A stretch of DNA of 64,000 bases from Zizania palustris (lineage: Eukaryota > Streptophyta > Magnoliopsida > Poales > Poaceae), in assembly GCA_019279435.1 (NCBI GenBank), contig JAAALK010000079.1, positions 67,032,330-67,096,329 on the forward strand, written 5' to 3'. The notes below the pieces were generated by a model. It was not told the DNA's origin, did not search any database, and worked only from the letters and a program-made list of their open reading frames with translations. Within the stretch, counting starts at the first letter, position 1. Each line of letters starts with the position of its first letter. Both the position numbers and the translations under genes were made by a program. This document shows positions 21,375 through 32,790 of this stretch, in pieces.

Positions 21375-22847
21375 ATGGCCGTCGCGACGGCGGGTGGGGA
21401 CGGAGGTGGCGGGAGGCGGCTGAGGGTGTTTTTCCTCCCTTTCTTTGCGCGGGGGCACCTCATCCCGATGACTGACCTGGCGTGCCGCATGGCGGCGGCG
21501 AGCCCAGAGGTGGTGGAGACCACGATGGTGGTGACGCCGGCCAACGCCACGGTCGTCGCCAGCACGGTTGCGCACGCGGGTGCCGCCTCGGCAGAGCAAG
21601 CCGTGCGCGTAGTATGCTACCCATTCCCCGACGTTGGTCTGGAGCGCGGGGTGGAGTGCCTCGGCTCCGCCGCCGCGCACGATGCCTGGAGGGTGTACCG
21701 CGCCGTCGACCTGTCGCAGCCCGTCCACGAGTCGCTGCTCCGCCAACACCGCCCCGACGCCATCGTCGCCGATGTTCCCTTCTGGTGGGCCACCGACATC
21801 GCCGCGGAGCTTGGCGTCCCCCGCCTCACGTTCAACCCTGTCGGCGTCTTCCCGCAGCTCGCCATGAACAACCTCGTCACCATACGCCCCGACATCGTCC
21901 GGCGAGGCCTCGCCGGTCCGCCGGTCTCTGTGCCGAGCCTGCCTGGCAAAGAGATCACCATCCCGGTGTCCGAGCTCCCGGACTTCCTGGTCCAGGACGA
22001 GCACCTCTCCATGTGTTGGGACCGCATCAAGGCATCCCAGCTCGCCGGATTCGGCGTCGTGGTCAACACCTTTGCCGACCTAGAGCGACCCTACTGCGAC
22101 GAATTCAGCCGCGTCGACGCGCGCCGCGCCTACTTCGTCGGCCCCCTCAGCCTACCGTCGCACTCCGCCGTGCACCGCGGCGGCGACGGCGATGTGGACT
22201 GCCTGACGTGGCTATCGACCAAGCCGAGCCAGTCCGTGGTGTACGTCTGCTTCGGGAGCTGGGCCCACTTCTCAGCGACTCAGACCCGCGAGCTCGCGCT
22301 GGGGCTCGAGGCCTCGAACCAGCCCTTCCTGTGGGTGATCCGCTCCGAGGACTCTAATGGCGGTGGCCGGTGGGCGCCGGAGGGGTGGGAGCAGCGCGTG
22401 GCCGGCCGCGGCTTTGTCGTCCGAGGGTGGGCCCCTCAGTTGGCCGTGCTGGCCCACCCATCGGTGGGCGCGTTCCTGATGCACTGCGGATGGAACTCGT
22501 TGCTAGAGGCCGCGGCGGCCGGCGTGCCGGTGCTGACATGGCCGCTGGTGTTCGAGCAGTTCATCAACGAACGGCTGGTCACCGACGTAGCGGCGTTCGG
22601 CGCTCGCGTCTGGGGCGGCGGCAAGCGCAGCGTGAGGGAGCACGAGTCCGAGACCGTCCCCGCAGAGGCGATCGCGACGGCGGTGGCCGGATTCATGCAG
22701 GGTGGAGGGCGACGGGACACGGCGAGATCCAGGGCGAGGGAGCTGGCAGGGAGCGCGCGAGCCGCGGTCAGCGAGAACGGGTCGTCGTGGAGCGATATCC
22801 GCCGTCTGATCCAGGATCTAACGGACACGAGTGCATCTCGGGTTTGA
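21375..22847 (+). CDS. UDP-glycosyltransferase, UGT73-like (GT1 family)
   Basis: An intronless gene of 490 residues. The catalytic-base His is in FFLPFFARGHLIPM (His28). The PSPG nucleotide-sugar box spans about residues 352-395, starting WAPQLAVLAHPSVGAF and containing MHCGWNSLLEAAAAGVP, TWPLVFEQF and the closing Glu-Gln pair. The order and spacing are those of plant small-molecule glucosyltransferases, cytosolic enzymes that move glucose from UDP-glucose to phenolics, terpenoids or hormones. The GHLIPM/DLACRM start and the PSPG sequence are closest in style to group D (UGT73). The acceptor cannot be predicted. The ATG at 21375 is the first in frame after the repeat array. High GC throughout; intact. 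An array of putative core promoters lies immediately upstream. Confidence 0.93.
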   Translation: MAVATAGGDGGGGRRLRVFFLPFFARGHLIPMTDLACRMAAASPEVVETTMVVTPANATVVASTVAHAGAASAEQAVRVVCYPFPDVGLERGVECLGSAAAHDAWRVYRAVDLSQPVHESLLRQHRPDAIVADVPFWWATDIAAELGVPRLTFNPVGVFPQLAMNNLVTIRPDIVRRGLAGPPVSVPSLPGKEITIPVSELPDFLVQDEHLSMCWDRIKASQLAGFGVVVNTFADLERPYCDEFSRVDARRAYFVGPLSLPSHSAVHRGGDGDVDCLTWLSTKPSQSVVYVCFGSWAHFSATQTRELALGLEASNQPFLWVIRSEDSNGGGRWAPEGWEQRVAGRGFVVRGWAPQLAVLAHPSVGAFLMHCGWNSLLEAAAAGVPVLTWPLVFEQFINERLVTDVAAFGARVWGGGKRSVREHESETVPAEAIATAVAGFMQGGGRRDTARSRARELAGSARAAVSENGSSWSDIRRLIQDLTDTSASRV

Positions 22848-22884
22848 TCGATACGCCCTACAATTTCTTTGCATGCTTTTTTTA

Positions 22885-23256
22885 CTAGTCAGAGGCCTGT
22901 GCTTTGCAACAGAATCTTATTTTATAACAGATTTTTTATTTCCGCGCAAAATACATAAATTAAAAGACTGAAATATAAATACAATTTTCTTTTTCTGATT
23001 TTTTATTTTCTTTTTTATTCTTTTTCCTTTTTTTTCCTCTTTTCTTTTTTCTTTCTCACGCACTGAATCATGCGCGCAGCGCATGCATTGCATGCTGAAC
23101 GCGGGCGGTTGCACAGGGGGCGCGCTCAGGGGACGGAGGTGCACCAGTTTTTTTAGGGTATAAGTTTTGATTGATTTTTTATGAGAAGTGAGAGGCACGC
23201 TGCATGGGGAGGGAGGCTGCGGACGGACGAGAGTCGCCGCTTTATAATAGTAGAGA
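22885..23256 (-). mobile_element. Non-autonomous Helitron, copy A (372 bp)
   Basis: Read on the minus strand, it starts TCTCTACTATTATAAAGCGG and ends GCAAAGCACAGGCCTCTGACTAG. This gives the Helitron 5'-TC and 3'-CTRR ends, inserted between A and T with no duplication. The AT host site is seen as A at 22884 and T at 23257 on the plus strand. It shares ends and interior (pyrimidine/purine tract, CTCACGCA and GGCACG words) with the elements at 33321-38533 and 52125-52509. It carries no genes. It lies just after the UGT stop codon and may supply part of that gene's 3' UTR. Confidence 0.8.
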
Positions 23257-23638
23257 TTTGAATGGATTATGCGAGGGAATAGTCTGGTCATAGCAAGCAC
23301 CAACACTTTCGAAAAAAAACTGTTGATTTCCAGGGAATAATAACGATAAAATAAAATTTTAACTTCCGAAAAGTAAATTCATAAGAAAATGTAGTTCTAA
23401 AAAAAATTCTCTGGCGCCGACGACACGATAGCATCTAAGATCTAACACTTGTAACTGAAGATCCTTTGCTTCCGCCAAGTCAAAACAGCTAGAAGCTAGC
23501 TGCAAGAAGTGAAAAGCATTTGCAGGGCATTGATAACGATAGGTGGATCGAAGAAAATATTTCACTGGAACTGTGAGCAGATCATGTAAATGGTGTGAAA
23601 TGACCAACAATTTCGTTCGTGTCACATGTGTCGACCGT

Positions 23639-24728
23639 TTAAAGCTTGAATCGCAGCCCAAAATTCCGCAGCAGCTTGCGGAGGCAACTCCTCGCCGGCG
23701 TCTCGCGGTACTTGGCACCGCCGTCTCCGGAGAAGATTGCTCGGAGGCGGCCGAGATGTGGGCTCCTCTTCTCGTACGCCGCCGCCTCCGGGTTCTCCTG
23801 AAATCGACAAAATTAACGATCAAGATAAGTAGATATACAAGACAATACAAGAGAAGAATCAAATCATCAGTACTGGTAATTGCACACCATGATGTAGAGT
23901 TTCCAGTCGGCTTCGTCGGCGACGATCACCCGGCGGCGGGGGTCGTAGCTGAACCGGGGGTGGTTCTTGATCCGGCTCGCGGCCTCGAACTCGCGCTGGA
24001 ACTGGCCCAGCCGCCGCTGCAGCTCCTCTACCGGGAACCGAGATCCGGTGGCCGCGTTCAGCTCGTTGCGGATGGCCGACCAGTCCACGCCGGTGAGGTC
24101 GCCCACGTTCCGCTTCCCGCCGCCACCCGTGTGGGTGTGGCGCAGCAACAGGTCGAGGAACTTGGCGTCGTGCTGGCTCGTCCACGAGTCCACGTGCAGC
24201 CTCGAGAGGATCCTGCGGAGCGCGCGCCGCGACACCGGCTTCCTCTTTGCCTTCTCCTCCTCGCCGCCGTCGTCCAAAGCGGCTATTTGGACATGCAACT
24301 GCTGCTGATGCAGCTCCTGCTTCACGGCCACCGGTTCCGGCTGCATCAGTTGCACGTTATGGATCTCCTTCCTACCGAATAGATCGATCAGTTAGTAACG
24401 AAAAATGGTAGCACAAGATCTGTAGCAAGTAGAAGCATGTCGCGCGATGCCGCGATCTTGTCGTAAAGTTAATTTGTACGTACTGATCGTAGCCGTCGTC
24501 GGCGGCGAGACGGAGGCTGAGGAAGACGACGGAGTCGCGCTGCACGCCGTAGTGCGCGAGCGTCTGGTGGTCGTCGTCGAGGTTGCGGCCGGCGAAGAAG
24601 AGCAGCTGCATGGCAACCGGGATGCGCTCCCGGTCCATGACCATGCCCTTGACCTGCGCCACCGCCGTGGCGCCGTCGACGTCCAGCGCCACCCGGTCCC
24701 CGCGCAGCGTTCGCACCATTATCCTCAT
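23639..24728 (-). CDS. Ubiquitin-like domain fused to a Myb/SANT-like domain
   Basis: There are three exons on the minus strand: 24728-24484, 24371-23888 and 23797-23639, coding 295 residues with phases that fit. Residues 1-76 form a ubiquitin-like fold (MRIMVRTLRGDRVALDVDG, then IPVAMQLLFFAGRNLDDD, TLAHYGVQRDSVVFLSLRL). There is no C-terminal GlyGly, so it is an integral UBL rather than a conjugated one. After a Gln-rich linker comes a Myb/SANT-like region: WTSQHDAKFLDLLLRH, VDWSAIRNELNAATGSRF, LQRRLGQFQREFEAASRI. The tail (DEADWKLYIMENPEAAAYEK) is the segment often found after such domains in plant L10-interacting/Harbinger-derived proteins. The N-terminal ATG at 24728 follows an in-frame GTG at 24737, which was not used. 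Role unknown; nuclear location is inferred. It is divergent from the LTP gene. Confidence 0.85.
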
Positions 24729-25345
24729 CGTCCCCACCCCACGACCGAGCTCACGTACGTCACCTCGGCGACAGCTTTCATGCAGGGCGCGCCGGCCGTC
24801 GACAGGGTGTGCAAGAAGCTAACTAACTACTATGGAAGACGAACGGAGGAGGAGGTTAGGAGAGCAAAACAATGGAGATGAACAGATCGATGCGACGCGC
24901 ACGCACGACGGGAATAAAGCCATTTCCATGGATAGACGACGACCTTGGGCGCCGACGTGAAGGAAGGTATCTTCTCTGGCTTTCTCTGCAGCGCTGACCT
25001 GTGTGTGTCCAACTGACCAAACTGTCCATGCAGTTCAGGCCAAAGTAGGCCAAGGCCTTGGCCTGGACTGGCCCAACACTCGTAGGAGAAATGTACGATC
25101 AAATTGTCATGTTATCTGTTTCGATTCAATTCGCGCCTTCATAGTGGTTAAGCTGTTAAGGTTGCCCGAATCGACAACGAGCTCGGTGCAGTTGCAAAAA
25201 GCATTCAGGCGCATCACCAAACTCGTTGACCTCCTCCCTACAAATGGCCGGGCCGGCCGAGCTCGAGCTAAGCGCGCGCCCGCACACGCGTCGTCGTTGA
25301 AAGCAAGACGAGAGATTGATTGACCGATCGACGACGACGAGCACG
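24729..25345. other. Shared 5' region between the UBL-Myb and LTP genes
   Basis: About 620 bp separate the two divergent start codons. No coding sequence is supported. Common promoter words are present, but none is diagnostic. Confidence 0.5.
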
Positions 25346-25717
25346 ATGGCGAGCACTCGCAGGGGCAGAGCTGCTGTGGCGCTAGCGATGGTCCTCGCGG
25401 CCGTGGTGTTGGTGGCGGCGGCGGCGGGCGCCGGGGCGGCGGTGACGTGCGGCGACGCGGTGAACGCGCTGGTCCCGTGCGGGCCGTTCCTGGTCGGCGC
25501 CGCCGGTGGGGACCAGCCGGGAGCGACGTGCTGCGGCAGCGCGAGGGCGCTGCGCAGCATGGCGGCCACCGCGGACGCGCGGCGCGCGCTCTGCAGGTGC
25601 CTGGAGCAGTCCGGGCCGTCGTTCGGCGTGCTCCCGGACCGCGCGCGTCGGCTCCCCGCGCTCTGCAAGCTCGGTCTCGCCATCCCCGTCGGCGCCGGCA
25701 CCGACTGCAGCAAGTAA
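25346..25717 (+). CDS. Non-specific lipid-transfer protein, type 1-like
   Basis: A single-exon 123-residue protein. Residues 1 to about 31 are a hydrophobic secretion signal (VALAMVLAAVVLVAAAAG). The mature part carries the eight-cysteine motif with spacing C-9-C-16-CC-19-C-1-C-21-C-13-C, which matches nsLTP type 1 with a slightly long second gap. Disulfides would hold four helices around a hydrophobic lipid cavity. Such proteins act in the apoplast in cuticle formation or defence. The CxC residue is Arg (CRC) rather than the usual hydrophobic or polar residue. ATG 25346 is the first in frame; the upstream non-ATG extension was ignored. An LTP-type GPI tail is absent. Confidence 0.9.
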   Translation: MASTRRGRAAVALAMVLAAVVLVAAAAGAGAAVTCGDAVNALVPCGPFLVGAAGGDQPGATCCGSARALRSMAATADARRALCRCLEQSGPSFGVLPDRARRLPALCKLGLAIPVGAGTDCSK

Positions 25718-26083
25718 GCTCACAGCTAGCTAGTTCGCGCCTCGCGGACGATGCGTCTACACACTTGATGCACCAAGCAAGTAACCCAAAGCATGTCTAA
25801 TTCATGGCAGGATATCCTAAGTGGCGCGCGATGACGGCATGGATGGCATGCAATCCATGCATACATGCGTGGGAGAACACACAATGCAACACACTGATTC
25901 GGCTTGTGTGCATCTGATCGATTCCATGCTCGAATAAACTCTACACTTCATTACATTCTCTCTCTCTCTATATATATATACTTGCTATAGTTTCAAGATT
26001 AACATTTCAGACTGTCAGAACTCAGGGAACAAGATGTTTTTCCTTTTGGATTGAACAAACACAACTGCAAGCTTCATTAGTAA
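25718..26083. other. LTP 3' flank
   Basis: 3' UTR-like sequence with a short CT/TA microsatellite at about 25957-25981. No gene seen. Confidence 0.5.
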
Positions 26084-26417
26084 GGCTATTCACAATGGAG
26101 GTTTCGTGTGGTGTTTCATGATATTAATTACCATATGTCATATTAGATTTTTTGTTGACATGACATTTAATTAATGAGGAAAGAGAATGAAGTATTGTCA
26201 TCACCATGACATGGTGCTAACCCGTTTATAAGATGGATAAAACAAAATGAAACACCCATTAAGAGTCAAATCGTTTCATCATAGAAAGGGTATTTCATGA
26301 TAGCTAGTTGCATTTAATTACACTGGTTAGCCTAGGAAATAGTGAAATGAAATTCTCTACTGAGAGGGTATTTCATTCAGTTATAAAGCTGATGTGTCGT
26401 TCTAGGAAACAGTGTTA
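26084..26417. mobile_element. MITE, copy 2 of the three-copy family
   Basis: It starts GGCTATTCACAATGGAGG after TAA. It shares with the copy at 42811 the blocks TGTTTCATGATATTAATTA, ATGGTGCTAACCCG, AAATCGTTTCATCATAGA and GCTAGTTGCATTTAATTACA in the same order. The right border is degraded (TAGGAAACAGTGTTATTCC). Non-coding. Confidence 0.65.
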
Positions 26418-26455
26418 TTCCCACATATCACTTCGCTAGCATAATTAGACACACA

Positions 26456-26745
26456 CGTACTCCCTCCGGTACACAAAAACAAGTCGTTTTGGACATGATT
26501 TCACATACCAAGAAGCAATTGATTAGTGTGTACTTTCTATGTTTACCCCTATTAAATATAGTGCAAGAGTAAATATAGCACGAAAAATAAGAAAAAAGTA
26601 GTACTACTTGAGGGGTATAGTTGTCCAAAATGCACAATAAAATGCAAAACGACTTGTTTTAGCAACCTCTCGATAGAAGTCTAAAACGACTTGTTTTAGC
26701 AAATGCACAATAGAAGTATATCCGTATGCTCCCTCCCACGTTTGG
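26456..26745. mobile_element. Stowaway-like MITE, partial
   Basis: It begins TACTCCCTCCGG, the usual Stowaway terminal word. The arms CAAGTCGTTTTGGAC (left) and AAACGACTTGTTTTAGC (right, present twice) are inverted. The right terminus is damaged: the expected GGAGGGAGTA is not at the arm end, though a GGAGGGAGTA word lies at about 27405. Non-coding. Confidence 0.55.
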
Positions 26746-29130
26746 ATACAAAAATTGGGCCTTTCTAGGCCGTTCGATCACCAATGCGCGACCCAGATAG
26801 CACGGAGTGCGAGAGAAAATAAACTGCTTCAGATTTTGGTCCAGAATGAAGCTAGCTAGCTTGCTCTGCGAGATGAACAGAGCTGAGACCAATCGACAGC
26901 AGCCACGACCTGAAATTTTTCTTTCCTGTGTTCAGTTCAGACTCGAGAGGCCTCACCTGGGAGTACTCGACCAGTGACAGTGAGCTGCCATCTTCTAGAG
27001 CAAATCGCTCATTCCTCCGTTTGGTCAAGCATGGATCATGACCCAGTAGGTACATGCATCATCAGCTTGTAACGTGTTCTTCGGTCTTGATGTATTGTGG
27101 TCTAGAAGATTGAAAGGTAGTATGTTAATATGCGAAAAATCTATGATTTGTCATTCTTAATATGAACTACTTATTATATTGTCAAATTATCAAAGGAACT
27201 TCTTAACAGTGTCAAGCTATCAGATATCTTGTTGATATGCCTGTACTGCTTGCATTTTTCTTCAGAAAGAGGAATATGCAACCGGTTTCAGTTAGACCAC
27301 ATTTATTTGAAAATATTAAACATGGAAGAAAAGCCTAGAATTTCTAAAACAATTTATTTTGAAGAAAAAAGTTGAGAATACTAAAATGTTTTGCACAAGA
27401 AACTGGAGGGAGTAAATTACAAGTAGAGCCTACTTTTACCCATAGAAATGCACGTGGTTCTCTGTTCTTCTTTTTTCAAGGAGATGTTGCTGAACTTTTT
27501 ATGAAAGAATCTGCTGCGGAATCTTAAAAATGAAGTTCTCGTCTCAAATCTAAAGAAATCATAAACAGAAGGAATCGATCTCTGGGTTCTGAAGTCTTCT
27601 CGTTGAAGAGTAGAACCCTGAAATCTGAACTTCTGAACACGCTGAAACATTTCCTCCAGGTTGCTGATCCTGTCAGGTTCTGCTCGCTCAACTCCTGCTC
27701 CCCTGGTTTGGTTGCTGATCCTGTCAAGCAGACACCACCAGCTATACTAGTCAAATGGATGAACAGATGTGGATTAGAAATCCAGAATAATCGTCGACTC
27801 CATCGCAGCGCTGTACGACTCATTCTCTCTTGTGAATTCCAACGCAGGACGTCAAAACGGTGCGAGTTCTTCTCCGTTTCTCCCTGTAATTAATGTGGGA
27901 TTAAGGGAGGTCGCTTTCCTGCGCACCCAACCATCTCCTTCCGGGCTCGTTTTTTCTTCGCCGCTCGTCGCCGTCGCATCTGAGCTCCACAAGTCCAAGT
28001 CTTGTTCGCACCGCCTGGCCGTTCAGATCTCAACTCAATCAAGTTCCGTTTTTTATCGGTTTCTTTTGGTTAATCCATGCACAAACAATAGGTTGCAACA
28101 CCTAATCAACGTGAAAATATAATTAATCTTTATTATTATAATCTTTATTGTTATAAAACGTCTAATTATATTCACGCTAACCGCCTTCCCGTGAGCTCGC
28201 CCACACAACACGTCCCAACAACGCACGGCAAGAAAAAAGAAAAATGTGTTTTTTGAATTTTATTTTTTTAATTTCTGTATTTTATGTAGAAGTATGAATT
28301 TTGCTCACACAAAAACTAAGAATTTTACACAAAAATACTTGAATTTATAAAAAATCACACAAAACTATGAATTTTGCGTATAGACAGTTAAATTCATTGA
28401 AAATTTTTTATCATCGTAGCAACAAAATAAACTCCGTCACAGAGCACGAACTCTTGCAAGATTAATGAGTGATTCTTGCATCATTTGTTCACATTACTAA
28501 TCTGTTCGCCTAAAAATTGCTTTTTTTGAACGAAGCGAGTGAAGTGAAAAACAGTGTGTGAAAAACACAATTTATTATGAACTTAAATATGCTAGGTACT
28601 CTCTGTTATATAATATGAGAACAAAATATTTTAATTTTGTCCAAATATATAATGCATTTTATAGAATTATTTGTTTCTTTAAACCCTACTTATTCTGACC
28701 CTTTCCTCCGTCACGCCCAAAACATGTTTGGACTTTGGAGTTAGGAGTAGATTCTATCTTTAAAAAAATTATAAAATCTATTATATTATATTATGGGATG
28801 TCGTATTACTTGGACAAGAAGCAGCCACCAACCACTCCATCTGTAAGGGATTATCCAAGCAAATTTCTACAAATTTCTCTCAAAAAAGTTCGAAATTTTG
28901 TAGAACCCGATTTTTTTTTAAAAAAATGGATTTTTTTGCGCTGCTTCTAGATTCTAGAACGCGTCCAGAAATCGCGGACTCTGCGACCCAAGTCACACGC
29001 TAGGCACGAGCACACAGAATTTTTCCCAAATCCATTTAATTTTCTCGAACGAATCGCCTCCTTTGTTGAATCCAACTCGCGGCCGGAATTCCGACTCGGT
29101 TCCCCGACCCGCTCGAGCTCGCCCGCGGCC
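26746..29130. other. Intergenic region upstream of the CPK gene
   Basis: No gene is recognised. At 27417-27823 the minus strand has overlapping open frames (EEMFQRVQKF-like reading) and the word GGTTGCTGATCCTGTCA occurs twice (about 27659 and 27710). This looks like a gene fragment or decayed element of unknown origin. At 28140-28940 the sequence is AT-rich. The last ~190 bp before 29131 are probably the CPK 5' UTR. Confidence 0.4.
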
Positions 29131-32100
29131 ATGGGCAACTGCTGCGGCACGCCGGCGACGGAGGGAGGGAAGAACAGGAGGAGGAAGCAGAAGCAGAAGG
29201 CGAACCCCTTCACCGTCGCGTATAACCGCGGGGCAGCGGCGCCGTCGGGGCGGCCGGGGCTGGTGGTGCTGCGGGACCCGACGGGGCGGGACCTCGGCGC
29301 GCGGTACGAGCTCGGCGGCGAGCTGGGGCGCGGCGAGTTCGGCGTCACGTACCTGTGCACGGAGGCGGCCACCGGGGACAAGTACGCGTGCAAGTCGATA
29401 TCGAAGCGGAAGCTGCGGACGCCGGTGGACGTCGAGGACGTGCGCCGGGAGGTGGATATCATGCGCCACATGCCTTCTCACCCCAACATAGTCAGCCTCC
29501 ACGCCGCCTACGAAGACGAGGACGCCGTGCACCTCGTCATGGAGCTCTGCGAGGGCGGAGAGCTCTTCGACAGGATCGTCGCGCGGGGGCACTACACCGA
29601 GCGCGCCGCCGCCGCCGTCACGCGCACCATCGTGGAGGTGGTCCAGGTGAGCGAGTGTGGGGATAGGCTACTTTTTTCTGCCTTGGTTCTTAGCTAGTTA
29701 CCTTATTGAACTTGATACTTTCTGTTTCAAGTACACTTTTCCAATTGCTAGCACTAGCTGTTACTAGTATGTTCGTAAATAAATAAATTGTTCAAATCAG
29801 AAAATATTGTGGTTATTGCTCAAGTCGGCTAATTGCTAGTACTAGCTTTTAAGTTCAGTTTTTTTGGGGAATACTTATGTTCAGGAATTGGCCATGAGCT
29901 GGTCTCTTTGATAGTGAATAAGAACAGATCATTATAGAATCTTGCTGTTTTTCTTAACGACATTTAACTGTTGAATTTGCTAGGTTCAGCACTCTGTTAA
30001 ACCTTGGTGTCTGTGTGTGCACCAGAGTTCATTGTTTAACCAGATTAGTAATGTATTAGCGATGGAGATCGTGTATTACTGAAGCACACTGTGTTCAGAA
30101 AGTATGGCAGTAACCCTATCAGTGAACCTATACACTGATTCTAGGATGTGTGCTAGCTGTTCTTCATCATGTGTTTTGCATATTAAGTTCTTTGCTATAT
30201 TTGATTGTCTTTGTGATATCTGACATATATTGTTGTACTTTCTACTGTGACAGATGTGCCACAGGCATGGTGTCATGCACCGAGACCTTAAACCAGAAAA
30301 CTTCTTGTATGCTAACAAAAAGGAAAGTTCTCCCCTAAAGGCAATTGATTTTGGGCTGTCTGTGTTCTTCAGGCCTGGTATGCTCTGCTGAAACTGATGC
30401 TCAAGTACATTATTTTAGAATAAATGGATTCTATTTTACTTGCATAAAAAAAGCAGAAGATGATCAAATGCAATCGCCCATTGTGCTGTGCTTCAATTCC
30501 CTGCAAAACGGAGCTAACTTCATGGGCACGATTTAATCATAATATGTACTATAACATTATTTTCAGCAAAACTGAATGTTTGCTCATTACTAATGATGGC
30601 TTCTATATGCAGGTGAGCGGTTTACTGAAATTGTTGGCAGTCCGTATTACATGGCCCCAGAGGTTTTAAAGCGAAACTATGGCCCTGAAGTTGATGTCTG
30701 GAGTGCAGGAGTGATACTCTACATACTTCTTTGTGGTGTACCACCATTTTGGGCAGGTGCGTCCTTTCCCTTGAGTATACTGCATGCATGTTGTGTGGAA
30801 GTTGAGCACCATCATAATCACATTCCTGTGATGCCGCACAGAAACTGAGCAGGGTGTAGCACAGGCAATTATACGCTCTGTGGTAGATTTCAAGAAAGAA
30901 CCATGGCCCAGGGTATCTGAGCCTGCTAAAGATCTTGTTAGGCGGATGTTGGACCCAAATCCGATCACACGGCTTACTGCAGAACAAGTACTTGGTAAGC
31001 TTCACCGATCTCTTGTCCTAATGCATAGTAGAAGGCATAATGCTATCTCATGTTTACTTCAATGGAGAATCAGAATGATATGCATGTACTATGTATCAGC
31101 CATTGTGTGATTTACAAATAGTTAGCTCACATGATTATAAGTGGAATTAAAATTAGTTCAGGGTTATTACTCATTCAGAGAGCATTATGAAGGCCTAATA
31201 TCATGAAAGTCTAGTTCTCTGTGAAAAAAAGGGTAGTTCTACCTATTCATCACCGTGTTATATCCAAAATGTTGTTCAAAGGGACCATCATTCAGATAAT
31301 TGCATGTCTCGGATTTTTATTCTTCTCGTTGCTTTTTTCTAAATGTTGTTTGCATGCGCAGAGCATCCATGGTTACACGATTCCAAAAAGATGCCTGACA
31401 TTCCTCTTGGTGATACTGTTCGAGCGAAACTGCAGCAGTTTGCTGCATTGAACAAGTTAAAGAAGAAAGCCCTAAGGGTATGGTTTATGATATGTTGGCA
31501 TTAAAATTGATTATTGTTATTATTTACCAAAAAAATTACATAGAGGTGATGACATATTCTGTGCATTCTACAGTATAAACACTAGATGCATGAAAGGATT
31601 TTTTCTCTATTTAGTTCACTTATTTTGTGAGCAAATCTTTGCAGGTGATTGCTGAGCATTTATCTGTGGAGGAAGCAGCTGACATAAAGGATATGTTTGA
31701 TAAAATGGATGTGAACAACAATGGCAAGCTAACCTTTGAGGATTTCAAGGCTGGCATTCGTAAACTTGGAAATCAGATGCCTGATTCAGATATTAAGATG
31801 TTGATGGATGCTGTGAGTTATTATTAAAATTGATCTACACTAAAGGAAAAACACACTTCTGGTTCTTGGAGAGACATTTTTTTTTTGAGAAAACAACCAG
31901 TAGGAGAGGCTCCTACTGCGGTTGAGAGACATATTGATGTTCCTTTCACTGCTTTGCAGGCTGATGTTGATAAAAATGGGACTCTGGACTATGCAGAATT
32001 TGTTGCTGTGTCTATCCATGTGAGGAAAATAGGCAATGATGAACATATCCAGAAGGCCTTCTCATATTTTGACCAAATAAGAGTGGGTACATAGAAATTG

Positions 32101-32790
32101 AAGAGCTTAGAGAAGCCTTGGTTGATGAACTGGATGGAAATGATGAAGACATTATCAACGGCATCATCCATGATGTAGATACAGACAAGGTCAGCTCAAT
32201 ATATACTTATCAGCCCACTAAATTGCAGAACATTCTTGGTACATATGCGACGATTGAATTGTTAGAGAAAATTGAAAGCAAACTACTATTGAAATCTACT
32301 TCTGAGTATCATCTGCTGGAAATTGGAATAGTGCTGCATTCTTGACTACCTGGCAATCAGGGTTCAAATGACAATGCATGACTTATTTAATTCAAGAGTC
32401 GATGTCATGGTGATTGTTATCATTGACCTAAATATCATAAATTTGTAGACCGGGCAGACAGGGGATAATCTAATTAGATGATATAAAATAAATTGTTTAC
32501 TGGAGATGATGCCAATGCAATTGTTAGTTTAAAGCAACGAAGTACACCCTGTTCAAATTCTATGTGATATTGGACTTGTCTATATGGTCATCCTAACAAC
32601 AGTGTGCAATGTTCTCTCTTTTTTCTTTCTTTCTTCTCAGGATGGGAAAATAAGCTACGATGAGTTCGCCGCCATGATGAAGGCCGGCACTGACTGGAGG
32701 AAGGCATCAAGGCAGTACTCAAGGCAGAGATTCAGCAACCTCAGCCTGAAGCTTCAGAAGGATGGGTCCATCAGTGACGACGCCCAATAG
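29131..32790 (+). CDS. Calcium-dependent protein kinase, group III-like (frame broken by one base in exon 7)
   Basis: There are eight exons: 29131-29646, 30254-30377, 30613-30756, 30842-30994, 31362-31477, 31645-31812, 31960-32189 and 32641-32790, about 533 residues. The N-terminus MGNCCGT has the Gly2 myristoylation site and Cys4/5 palmitoylation sites, predicting membrane attachment. The kinase domain has GRGEFGVTYLC, Lys88 (YACKSISK), HRDLKPEN (Asp183), DFG (Asp204) and MAPEVLKRNYGPE. The autoinhibitory junction is LKKKALRVIAEHLS. EF-hands are FDKMDVNNNGKLTFEDF, DVDKNGTLDYAEF, a third at GYIEIEEL, and DVDTDKDGKISYDEF. It would couple cytosolic calcium to Ser/Thr phosphorylation. Exon 7 is 230 nt where phase requires 231: in GACCAAATAAGAGTGGG (32071-32087) one A is missing. 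Read literally, the third and fourth EF-hands are lost. Confidence 0.93.

Noticed and set aside
21369..22004. Minus-strand open frame opposite the UGT gene
   Set aside because: A GC-driven shadow with no family resemblance; the plus-strand UGT frame has all catalytic motifs.
23543..24382. Long plus-strand open frame (about 279 codons)
   Set aside because: It is the antisense shadow of the GC-rich UBL-Myb exons, which have splice borders and domain matches on the minus strand.
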